Positions 1 to 5,746 of a DNA stretch of 5,746 nucleotides are shown here, in pieces. The stretch comes from Deltaproteobacteria bacterium (lineage in GTDB: Bacteria > Myxococcota_A > UBA796 > UBA2385). A program made the translations under genes and the position numbers. The stretch lies in the NCBI GenBank assembly GCA_016845285.1, contig JAERSX010000291.1, positions 1-5,746 of the forward strand, given 5' to 3'. How positions within the stretch are numbered: position 1 is the stretch's first letter; every line of letters begins with the position of its first letter. The notes under the pieces were generated by a model that was not told the origin of the DNA, did no database searches, and saw nothing but the letters and a program-made list of their open reading frames with translations.

Positions 1-1
1 C

Positions 2-2617
2 GTGAAATTCGAACGGTTCACCGTCAAGTCGCGCGAAGCCATCGCAGACTCCCAGGCCCTCGCGGGCCGCCTCGGCAACCCCGAGATCCGGCCGCAGCAC
101 CTCCTGAGCGTCCTCCTGGACCAGGACAAGGGCGTCGTCCCCTCGTTGATCCGACACGTCGGCGTCGACATGGACCTCTTCCGCCGCGACGCCGCCAAGC
201 TCCTCGACGAGCTCCCCAAGATCAGTGGCGGAAGCCAGGCGCGTCTCGCCAAGAGCTTCAACAAGCTCCTCGAGCAAGCCGAGTCCATCGCCCGTGAGCT
301 CGGCGACAGCCACATCAGCAGCGAGGTGCTGTTCTTGAGCGTGGAGGCGGTCAACGACAAGCCCCGGCAGCTGTTGCGCGACTACGGACTCTCCAGTGAC
401 CGCCTGCGAGAGGCACTCAAGATCCTCCGAGGTGGCCAGACGGTGCAGGGAGAGGACGCCGAGTCTCAGTACGAGGCCCTCGACAAGTACACCAAGGACA
501 TGACCGAGGACGCCCGCGACGGCAAGATGGACCCGGTCATCGGCCGCGACGATGAGATCCGTCGCACCCTGCAGGTCTTGAGCCGGCGCACCAAGAACAA
601 CCCGGTGCTCATCGGCGACCCCGGCGTGGGCAAGACCGCCATCGTCGAAGGCATCGCCCAGCGCATCGCCATGGGCGACGTACCCGAGTCGCTCCAGGAC
701 AAGAAGGTCCTGGCGCTCGATCTCGCCGCCCTGCTCGCGGGCTCCAAGTACCGCGGCGAGTTCGAAGAGCGGCTCAAGGCCGTGCTCACGGAGATCGAGG
801 CCAGCCAGGGACAGATCATCCTCTTCATCGACGAGCTCCACACCATGGTGGGCGCTGGCAAGACCGAGGGGTCCATGGACGCCGGCAACATGCTCAAGCC
901 GGCCCTGGCCCGTGGCGAGCTGCGCTGCATCGGCGCCACCACCCTCGACGAGTTCCGCAAGCACGTCGAGAAGGACAAGGCCCTCGAGCGCCGGTTCCAG
1001 CCCGTGCTGGTGGAGGAGCCCTCCGTCGAGGGCACCGTCTCCATCCTGCGCGGCATCAAGGAGAAGTACGAGGTCCACCACGGCATCAAGATCACCGACG
1101 ACGCCATCCTCGCCGCTGCCCATCTCTCCGACCGCTACATCAGCGACCGCCAGCTCCCCGACAAGGCCATCGACCTCATCGACGAAGCGGCCAGCCGCCT
1201 CAAGATGGAGATCGAGAGCCTGCCGCAGCCCATCGACAGCCTGGAGCGGAAGATCCGTGGCCTGCGCGTCGAGCTTCACACGCTCGGCAAGGAGACCGAC
1301 CCCGCCGCCATGGAGCGGGCTCAGACGATGCAGGAGACCATCAACGAGCTCGAAGAGGAGGCCAACGAGCTCAAGGCCCAGTGGAACGCCGAGAAGGGCG
1401 CCATCGAGGTCATCCGTGAGGCCCGCGAACAGATGGAAGAGCTGAGCCACCAGCTCGACATCGCCGAGCGCCAGGGCGACTACGCCGGCGCAAGCGAGAT
1501 CAAGTTCGGCAAATTGCCGCGGCTCCAAGAGCAGATCCAGGAAGGCCAGCGCCGCCTCGAGGAGCTCCAGGGCGAAGACGGCGGCGTGCTGCGTGAGATC
1601 GTCAACGAGGAGGACATCGCCAGCGTCGTGAGCAACTGGACGGGCATCCCGGTCAACAAGCTCAAGCAGGGCGAGCAGGAACGGCTGATGAACATGGAGG
1701 ACAACCTCCACCGGCGCGTCATCGGCCAGCACCCCGCCATCGTGGCCGTGTCCGATGCCGTGAGGCGATCCCGAGCAGGCCTGCAGGATCCCGACCGCCC
1801 CATCGGCTCCTTCATCTTCCTGGGCCCCACGGGCGTCGGCAAGACGGAGCTGGCCAAGGCCTTGGCCGAGTTCCTCTTCGACGACGAGACCAACATCGTG
1901 CGCATCGACATGTCCGAGTACATGGAGAAGCACACGGTGGCACGGCTCATCGGAGCGCCTCCGGGCTACGTCGGCTACGACGAGGGCGGCCAGCTCACCG
2001 AGGCGGTGCGGCGCCGTCCCTACTCGGTCGTGCTCCTCGACGAGATCGAGAAGGCCCACAAGGACGTCTTCAACGTGCTGCTGCAGGTGCTCGACGACGG
2101 GCGCCTGACCGACTCCAAGGGCCGCACGGTCGACTTCAAGAACACCGTGGTCATCATGACCAGCAACATCGGCAGCCGGAAGATCATGGACGCCGGCGGC
2201 GACCGCGAGCGTGCCGTGGCCGACGTCATGAATGCCCTGCGCAAAGAGCTACGGCCAGAGTTCCTCAACCGTATCGACGACGTCATCGTCTTCGATGCGC
2301 TGACCCGCGACAACATGGACCACATCTTCACCATCCAGATGAAGCGTGTCCGGCGCCTCCTGGAGACCCGTCAGCTCGACGTGGAGGTCAGCGACGACGC
2401 CCGCACCGCGCTCTGCGACGCCGGCTTCGATCCCACCTTCGGCGCTCGCCCGCTGAAGCGGGCCATCCAGCAGTACCTGCTCAACCCCATGGCCAAGGCC
2501 ATCGTGGCAGGCGGCTATGCGCCGGGTGACACCGTCAAGGTCGGTGCCGAGGGCGAGGGCGAAGAGAGCCGCATCACCTTCGAGCGAGTCGCGGGCGAAG
2601 AGATCGAGACCGTCTAG
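2..2617 (+). CDS. clpB: ClpB protein disaggregase (Hsp100 AAA+ chaperone)
   Basis: Hexameric ATP-driven chaperone that works with DnaK/DnaJ/GrpE to pull polypeptides out of aggregates in the cytoplasm. The 871 residues are close to the usual ClpB length and contain every expected part. The substrate-binding N domain spans about 1-145. NBD1 has Walker A GDPGVGKT at 205-212, a pore-loop tyrosine in KYRGEF (Y250), Walker B ending D277-E278 and paired arginines R330/R331. The coiled-coil M domain (about 405-525) separates ClpB from ClpA. NBD2 has Walker A GPTGVGKT at 608-615, pore loop GYVG at 655-658, Walker B D680-E681, an arginine finger in FLNRID (R757) and sensor 2 GARPLKR at 814-820. No catalytic residue is missing. 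The GTG start at base 2 aligns with the N terminus of known ClpB, but its ribosome binding site lies outside the window, as would any heat-shock promoter or CIRCE element. The stop is one base before the rhodanese start. Confidence 0.98.
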   Translation: MKFERFTVKSREAIADSQALAGRLGNPEIRPQHLLSVLLDQDKGVVPSLIRHVGVDMDLFRRDAAKLLDELPKISGGSQARLAKSFNKLLEQAESIARELGDSHISSEVLFLSVEAVNDKPRQLLRDYGLSSDRLREALKILRGGQTVQGEDAESQYEALDKYTKDMTEDARDGKMDPVIGRDDEIRRTLQVLSRRTKNNPVLIGDPGVGKTAIVEGIAQRIAMGDVPESLQDKKVLALDLAALLAGSKYRGEFEERLKAVLTEIEASQGQIILFIDELHTMVGAGKTEGSMDAGNMLKPALARGELRCIGATTLDEFRKHVEKDKALERRFQPVLVEEPSVEGTVSILRGIKEKYEVHHGIKITDDAILAAAHLSDRYISDRQLPDKAIDLIDEAASRLKMEIESLPQPIDSLERKIRGLRVELHTLGKETDPAAMERAQTMQETINELEEEANELKAQWNAEKGAIEVIREAREQMEELSHQLDIAERQGDYAGASEIKFGKLPRLQEQIQEGQRRLEELQGEDGGVLREIVNEEDIASVVSNWTGIPVNKLKQGEQERLMNMEDNLHRRVIGQHPAIVAVSDAVRRSRAGLQDPDRPIGSFIFLGPTGVGKTELAKALAEFLFDDETNIVRIDMSEYMEKHTVARLIGAPPGYVGYDEGGQLTEAVRRRPYSVVLLDEIEKAHKDVFNVLLQVLDDGRLTDSKGRTVDFKNTVVIMTSNIGSRKIMDAGGDRERAVADVMNALRKELRPEFLNRIDDVIVFDALTRDNMDHIFTIQMKRVRRLLETRQLDVEVSDDARTALCDAGFDPTFGARPLKRAIQQYLLNPMAKAIVAGGYAPGDTVKVGAEGEGEESRITFERVAGEEIETV
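429..445 (+). promoter_or_regulatory. Possible internal start for a short ClpB
   Basis: A GAGG at 429-432 lies 10 bases before an in-frame GTG codon (443-445, Val148). Escherichia coli clpB makes a shorter product from an internal GTG at Val149, and the surrounding residues correspond (GGESV there, GGQTV here). Initiation at this codon would give a form lacking the N domain. The codon position is seen directly; its use as a start is inference, and the spacing is on the long side. Confidence 0.3.
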
Positions 2618-2618
2618 G

Positions 2619-3446
2619 GTGTTCGGGCTGTTGCTCGGGCTACCCCTGGCCGTCGCGGGCGAGGTCTTCGTCGACCTCGACGCGGCCCAGGTGCTCCTCG
2701 ATGCTGGCGCAGCGGTGGTGGACGCACGTGGAAAGCGCGCCTGGGCAAAGGGCCACATTCCCGGCGCCTGGCCCGTGTCCTGGACCAGCCAGCGCGACGG
2801 ACTGCTGCGTGTGGGACGCCTGACACGCGATCTGGAGAGTGTGGCGGCCCAGTTCCGCCTCGCGGGCGTGCGTCAGGACGCCCCCGTGCTGGTGGTCGGG
2901 GCGGCCGGTGCGGGCTGGGGGGAAGAAGGCCGCCTGTTCTGGACCCTCGAGTACCTCGGACACCCCGACGTACACGTGCTCGACGGCGGCATGCCGGCAT
3001 GGGTGGCCGACGGACGAGCCACGGTGACCGACCCCACTCAGCCCGTTCCGGGCGAGCTGTCCGTGCAACCTCGGTCAGCGCTACGGGCCTCCATCGACAC
3101 GGTCGCAGCTGGCGATGCCGTCGTGTGGGACGCCCGAGAGCGCCGGGAGTACGACGGCGCCACGCCCTACCTCGAAGCACGCGGCGGCCACGTGCCCGGC
3201 GCCGTCCATCTCTGGTTTCGCGACCTCATGGGCCCTGAGGGTCTGCTGCTGCCGGAGGACACGCTCCGTCGGAAGCTGGAGACCCACGGCATCCCCATGG
3301 ACGAACCCGTCATCGCTCTGTGCACGGGGGGCGTGCGCTCCGGCTTCGCCTACGCGGTGCTCCGCCACCTCGGCCACCCTGCGGTGGCCAACTACGATGG
3401 CTCCATGTGGGAGTGGACCGCGGACAAGTCACGGCCCCTCGACTGA
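2619..3446 (+). CDS. Exported two-domain rhodanese (thiosulfate/3-mercaptopyruvate sulfurtransferase family)
   Basis: Tandem-rhodanese sulfurtransferase of 275 residues, the usual size for the family. Such enzymes move sulfane sulfur from thiosulfate or 3-mercaptopyruvate to an acceptor through a cysteine persulfide. Domain 1 (about 18-132) has the VVDAR, KGHIPGA and VLDGGMPAW signatures, but its active-loop region (GAAGAGWGEEGR, 94-105) has no cysteine, as is normal for the inactive half. Domain 2 (about 155-270) has WDARERREYDG, GHVPGA and the catalytic loop CTGGVRS with Cys235, the only cysteine in the protein. The N terminus MFGLLLGLPLAVAGE resembles a signal peptide cut after AVA, suggesting a periplasmic enzyme. 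That signal would be very short and lacks a basic residue. The GTG start follows the clpB stop by one base with no good Shine-Dalgarno site, so reinitiation after clpB is likely. An in-frame ATG at 2517 inside clpB would add 34 arginine-rich residues and is less likely. The preferred substrate cannot be read from the sequence. Confidence 0.88.
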   Translation: MFGLLLGLPLAVAGEVFVDLDAAQVLLDAGAAVVDARGKRAWAKGHIPGAWPVSWTSQRDGLLRVGRLTRDLESVAAQFRLAGVRQDAPVLVVGAAGAGWGEEGRLFWTLEYLGHPDVHVLDGGMPAWVADGRATVTDPTQPVPGELSVQPRSALRASIDTVAAGDAVVWDARERREYDGATPYLEARGGHVPGAVHLWFRDLMGPEGLLLPEDTLRRKLETHGIPMDEPVIALCTGGVRSGFAYAVLRHLGHPAVANYDGSMWEWTADKSRPLD

Positions 3447-3467
3447 GGCAACCCGTCTCCGCCCTGT

Positions 3468-4613
3468 TCAGAGCTTGACCGGCTCCTGCGCCAGGATGGC
3501 GGGCTTCTTGGCCTCGCCCTTCAGCTCGTCGAGCTTCTCGTCGGACCAGGCCTTGTAGGCAGCCTCGTCGGCGAAGGGTGCTCCGGGCACCAACACCTTC
3601 TGGGCGCCTTCGCCCTTGCAGCGCTCGGCCATGTCCATCTCCCAGCCCACACCAACGGCGGCCTCGGCCTTCTCCTTGATCTGATCGGGCCAGGTGTTGC
3701 CCGGATCCATGACGGGCGCATGCCAGAAGCGCTGGAACTCCTTGCCGTTCTTGCAGGTCCCGAACTCCTTGACCACGACACCCCACATGTAGGTGCCGTC
3801 CTTCTGCTTGACGTCCTTGTAGCGGACGGCCGCCAGGGAGTCGGCCTCCCGCTCAGCGCCCATCGCGGTGAGGGTGATCCGACCCTGCTCGACGGCCTTG
3901 GCCTCCAGGCTGGGCGCGAGCTCGACGATGGCGGCGATGGCCAGCTGGGCCGTGCCTTCGTCCATGCCGTCGACCGAGCCCACATGGGCCGCGTCAGCGA
4001 ACGCGCCGACCACGTTGGTCTGCGCCTCGGCGTCCTCGACCTTGCCCACGAGCAGCTTGAGCTTGGGCACAGCGTCCTTCCCCTGGGAGCGGGCGAAGGT
4101 CTCGACGATGCCGAAGAAGCGTCCGCGGTCCTCGCCGATGCCCTTCTCGAGCTCCGTCCAGAGCAGGCCCTGGACCTCGGGGACCCGGCAGTTGCCGAGC
4201 GCCGTGTACCAGCGGTCTTCCCAGAAGGCCTCGGTGTTGGTCTCCGCCAGGTTGAGGAAGAACTGGGGCACAGCCGGGTCGGCGCACTTCTTACCGAGGA
4301 AGCGAATGGCCTTGGCACGCTCATCGCTCTGGAGACCCGCCATCCAGGCCTGGGCCTCGGCCGAGGCACCGGCGCTGATGGCGGCAGAGGTTGCTTCATA
4401 AGCGTCCTTTCCAGCGATCATGCGTGGCAACGCGGCCTTGGCGGCCCGCTTGGCCATGGCACCGTCGCACGCTGCAAGCGCGCTGTAGGCCCTGGGAGTC
4501 GCCTGCGGAGAGGCCTCGTCGACCGCCTTCATCAAGGCGCCGACTTCGCAGTCCTCAGCCTGGGCTTGGGGGGTGAGGAGACTGAGCAGGATGGGCAGGG
4601 ACAGCGCAATCAT
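3468..4613 (-). CDS. Exported helical-repeat-like protein of unknown function, six cysteines
   Basis: I do not recognise a named family. The 381-residue product starts with a hydrophobic segment and a good signal peptidase I site (MIALSLPILLSLLTPQAQA, cut before Glu20), so it should be periplasmic or secreted. The n-region has no basic residue. Residues 22-265 are alanine- and leucine-rich with amphipathic helices in a loosely repeated pattern that looks like a HEAT-type alpha-solenoid. Residues 266-340 differ: they contain a GTYMWGVVV strand-like stretch, an aromatic cluster FQRFWH and GWEMDM. A lysine- and glutamate-rich helical tail follows. Six cysteines (22, 49, 110, 142, 287, 332) could form three disulfides after export. 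The ATG has a strong ribosome binding site, AAGGAAG, which fixes the start. The gene converges on the rhodanese with 21 bp between stops, and no terminator hairpin is visible there. Coding is supported by strong G/C at third codon positions and a coherent signal peptide; function is unknown. Confidence 0.85.
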   Translation of the reverse strand: MIALSLPILLSLLTPQAQAEDCEVGALMKAVDEASPQATPRAYSALAACDGAMAKRAAKAALPRMIAGKDAYEATSAAISAGASAEAQAWMAGLQSDERAKAIRFLGKKCADPAVPQFFLNLAETNTEAFWEDRWYTALGNCRVPEVQGLLWTELEKGIGEDRGRFFGIVETFARSQGKDAVPKLKLLVGKVEDAEAQTNVVGAFADAAHVGSVDGMDEGTAQLAIAAIVELAPSLEAKAVEQGRITLTAMGAEREADSLAAVRYKDVKQKDGTYMWGVVVKEFGTCKNGKEFQRFWHAPVMDPGNTWPDQIKEKAEAAVGVGWEMDMAERCKGEGAQKVLVPGAPFADEAAYKAWSDEKLDELKGEAKKPAILAQEPVKL

Positions 4614-4618
4614 GGCGG

Positions 4619-4625
4619 CTTCCTT
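4619..4625 (-). promoter_or_regulatory. Ribosome binding site of the six-cysteine exported protein
   Basis: Read on the minus strand this is AAGGAAG. Its AAGGA core (4621-4625) ends seven bases before the ATG at 4613, which is near-ideal spacing and supports that start. Confidence 0.75.
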
Positions 4626-4639
4626 GGTTTGTGGGCGAC

Positions 4640-4668
4640 GAGGTAGTGGATCGTGCGCGGGCCGTCAA
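4640..4668 (-). promoter_or_regulatory. Weak candidate promoter for the leftward gene
   Basis: On the minus strand TTGACG (4668-4663) matches the -35 consensus at five of six positions. Seventeen bases later TACCTC (4645-4640) is a poor -10. The sequence TGACGG also occurs twice at an 8-base period (4675-4670 and 4667-4662), so the -35 sits in a short direct repeat that might bind a regulator. The weak -10 keeps confidence low. Confidence 0.25.
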
Positions 4669-4691
4669 CCCGTCAGATCACTCTCCACGTC

Positions 4692-4738
4692 CGAACCGGA
4701 GTGGTTCGATGGGACCACCCACCTCTTTGCCGAGGTGG
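4692..4738 (+). repeat. Cluster of overlapping perfect inverted repeats upstream of the DUF4863 gene
   Basis: Three perfect inverted repeats lie within 47 bases. Stem A is CGAACC/GGTTCG (4692-4697 with 4703-4708, 5-base loop). Stem B is GTGGT/ACCAC (4701-4705 with 4714-4718, 8-base loop). Stem C is CCACCTC/GAGGTGG (4719-4725 with 4732-4738, 6-base loop). A and B share bases 4703-4705, so they cannot form together; B and C can stack directly. The cluster ends 56 bases before the ATG at 4795, in a position to be an untranslated leader structure or an operator. No U-run follows stem C, so it is not a standard intrinsic terminator. The pairings are seen directly; any regulatory role is inference. 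Confidence 0.45.
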
Positions 4739-4784
4739 AGCCGGGTCGGACTCATGCATCGGCGCGATAAGAACGTCCCTCCAC

Positions 4785-4789
4785 AGGAG
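4785..4789 (+). promoter_or_regulatory. Ribosome binding site of the DUF4863 gene
   Basis: AGGAG sits five bases before the ATG at 4795. This is a clear Shine-Dalgarno site and decides the start. Confidence 0.8.
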
Positions 4790-4794
4790 CCGCC

Positions 4795-5292
4795 ATGTCC
4801 GACGCCCGCACCCTCGGCAAGCAATCTCTGCTCGACACCCTCGCGCCGCTGCTCGACGCTCTTCAGAGCGCAGACCCCGGCGACACCGACCTGACCGGGC
4901 GTCTCACCCATCGCTTTCCCCTCGACGGCCCAGAGCTCACGGCCGTGCGGACACAGGTCGAGAAGGGCCTCTCCGAGGGCTGGCTCACACCCAGAGAGGC
5001 CGGCGGCGTCCGGTTCGGTCGCGTCGCCAAGCCTGCCACTCCGGGCTCGCTGGGCTTCAGCATCGACGCGGTCGACATGAACGGACCAGGCCCCGGCCAC
5101 ACCCACCCCAACGGCGAGATCGACCTCTGCTTCGCCTTGGAGGGTGACCCCCGCTTCGACGGCAACCCCCCGGGCTGGACAGCCTACGGCGCGGGCAGCT
5201 GGCACGTCCCCACCGTCACCGGCGGCCGCATGGTGATCCTCTACTTCCTCCCCGAGGGTGCCATCCGCTTCGAGGCGAAGCCGACGGGATGA
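4795..5292 (+). CDS. DUF4863 family protein, 4-hydroxylaminobenzoate lyase (PnbB)-like
   Basis: Small cytoplasmic protein of 165 residues, typical for DUF4863; there is no signal peptide or membrane segment. The characterised member, PnbB, converts 4-hydroxylaminobenzoate to protocatechuate with release of ammonia in 4-nitrobenzoate breakdown. Family hallmarks seen here are a helical N-terminal part (1-65), then GWLTPREAGGVRFGRV (62-77), GHTHPNGEID (101-110), DPRFDG (118-123), GWTAYGAGSWHVPTV (127-141) and ILYFLPEGAI (148-157). His102, His104, Glu108 and His137 are arranged like a cupin metal site, although the second cupin motif is imperfect. A bound metal is inference. The start is fixed by AGGAG five bases upstream. 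The stop overlaps the start of the next gene (ATGA). No nitroreductase or protocatechuate dioxygenase gene is in the window, so a role in nitroaromatic breakdown is not supported by context and the true substrate may differ. I recognise the family from its motifs, without a database search. Confidence 0.82.
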   Translation: MSDARTLGKQSLLDTLAPLLDALQSADPGDTDLTGRLTHRFPLDGPELTAVRTQVEKGLSEGWLTPREAGGVRFGRVAKPATPGSLGFSIDAVDMNGPGPGHTHPNGEIDLCFALEGDPRFDGNPPGWTAYGAGSWHVPTVTGGRMVILYFLPEGAIRFEAKPTG

Positions 5293-5746
5293 GACCTTGC
5301 CTCACGCACATCCTCGTTGGCGGCCTCATGCTGGGTTGCCTGGGGGACGGACCAGAGCCCAACACGCTGGGTGATCATGACCACTATCGACGCGCCCTCA
5401 GCGTAGCTGAGAGGGACAGCGCCTTGGCGCACTGCTCCCAGATTGCCAACCCAGACCGGCGTGACGAATGTGTGGCTGCCGTGGTCGAGAGATTCGACTC
5501 GTGGACCGATCCCGGGCGGCACTGCAACGCACTGACGTCATCGACCTGGCGCGGTGAATGCTTCTTCGTCCCTGCAGAAGGCCTCCAATCCGAGGGTAAG
5601 GCTAACGATGCTGCGGCCATGTGCGCCCGATCGGCACCATTCGAGCGAGACTGCCTCGAACACCTGTGGAAGATCGAGTCACGAGCAGCATTCCGAGGCA
5701 CAGGGGATGTGGCAGAAGTCATTGCTGCAGCTGCGCGAAGCTACAC
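5289..5746 (+). CDS. Probable lipoprotein with repeated cysteine pairs, 3' end outside window
   Basis: An open frame of 152 codons with no stop before the right edge, starting at an ATG that overlaps the previous stop (ATGA), so translation is probably coupled. I do not recognise a named family. The N terminus MRPCLTHILVGGLMLGCLGD looks like a lipoprotein signal with the modified cysteine at 17. The lipobox LMLGC has Met at -3, which is tolerated but not ideal. The mature part is hydrophilic and has three cysteine pairs: C49/C61, C79/C91 (both C-x11-C) and C112/C122 (C-x9-C), about 30 residues apart. The first two pairs end in R-x-E-C and begin with H-C; the third ends in E-R-D-C. This suggests helical hairpins each held by a disulfide outside the cytoplasm. 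Third positions are much richer in A/T than in neighbouring genes: 26 of the last 57 codons end in A or T. The only upstream purine run, GAGG at about 5272, is far from the start. Minus-strand frames here lack any export or cysteine pattern and look like shadows. Confidence 0.68.
   Translation, partial: MRPCLTHILVGGLMLGCLGDGPEPNTLGDHDHYRRALSVAERDSALAHCSQIANPDRRDECVAAVVERFDSWTDPGRHCNALTSSTWRGECFFVPAEGLQSEGKANDAAAMCARSAPFERDCLEHLWKIESRAAFRGTGDVAEVIAAAARSY

Noticed and set aside
466..1107. A 213-codon minus-strand open frame inside clpB.
   Set aside because: It is a serine/arginine-rich shadow of the conserved NBD1 coding sequence, with no independent evidence for expression.
3430..3470. Possible bidirectional terminator between the convergent rhodanese and exported-protein genes.
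   Set aside because: Only a 4-bp CCTC/GAGG stem (with a 4-base loop) at the rhodanese stop is visible, with no U-rich tail on either strand.
3720..4646. A 308-codon open frame on the plus strand opposite the exported six-cysteine protein.
   Set aside because: It lies antisense in GC-rich DNA where stops are rare. Its product has leucine-, glycine- and alanine-rich low complexity and no recognisable domain, while the minus-strand frame has a signal peptide, a strong ribosome binding site and proper codon bias.
4727..4771. Possible sigma-70 promoter for the DUF4863 gene (TTGCCG at 4727 or a GATAAG at 4766).
   Set aside because: Neither hexamer has an acceptable partner at 16-18 bp, and TTGCCG lies largely in the loop of stem C.
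4614..4794. Small genes, tRNA or a recognisable riboswitch in the divergent intergenic region.
   Set aside because: No short frame with a ribosome binding site, no tRNA-like fold and no known riboswitch consensus could be identified by eye; only the inverted repeats and weak promoter described stand out.
5384..5722. A 112-codon minus-strand open frame opposite the terminal lipoprotein gene.
   Set aside because: It has no signal, domain or regular cysteine pattern. The plus-strand frame is coupled to the upstream gene, has a lipoprotein-like start and shows spaced cysteine pairs.

Overview
The window is about two-thirds G+C, with a strong preference for G or C at third codon positions over most of its length. 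It holds no mobile element, RNA gene or CRISPR array that I can see. Codon use, exported proteins with paired cysteines, and the mix of families fit a high-GC Gram-negative bacterium of the Myxococcota or wider 'deltaproteobacterial' type. That placement is inference: no marker gene here fixes the taxonomy.

Layout. Positions 2-2617 (+) encode a complete ClpB disaggregase whose GTG start lies at the left edge. One base after its stop comes an exported two-domain rhodanese (2619-3446, +), probably translated from the same message. It converges, with only 21 bp between stops, on an exported alpha-helical protein of unknown function with six cysteines (3468-4613, -). That gene and a DUF4863 gene (4795-5292, +; the family of 4-hydroxylaminobenzoate lyase, PnbB) diverge from a 181-bp intergenic region. 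This region holds a clear ribosome binding site for each gene, a weak promoter candidate for the leftward gene, and a cluster of overlapping perfect inverted repeats in front of the DUF4863 gene. An ATGA stop/start overlap leads from the DUF4863 gene into a small probable lipoprotein with repeated cysteine pairs (5289 to the right edge, incomplete). No gene-free stretch exceeds 300 bases; the 181-bp divergent region is the longest.

How the genes fit together. ClpB acts in the cytoplasm on aggregated protein. The rhodanese, the six-cysteine protein and the terminal lipoprotein all appear to be exported. The shared theme of export plus cysteines is suggestive, but nothing here shows that they form one pathway. 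The last gene uses clearly more A/T-ending codons than its neighbours. I see no well-supported new multi-gene system. The best leads are the terminal cysteine-pair protein coupled to the DUF4863 enzyme and the hairpin cluster upstream of that pair.
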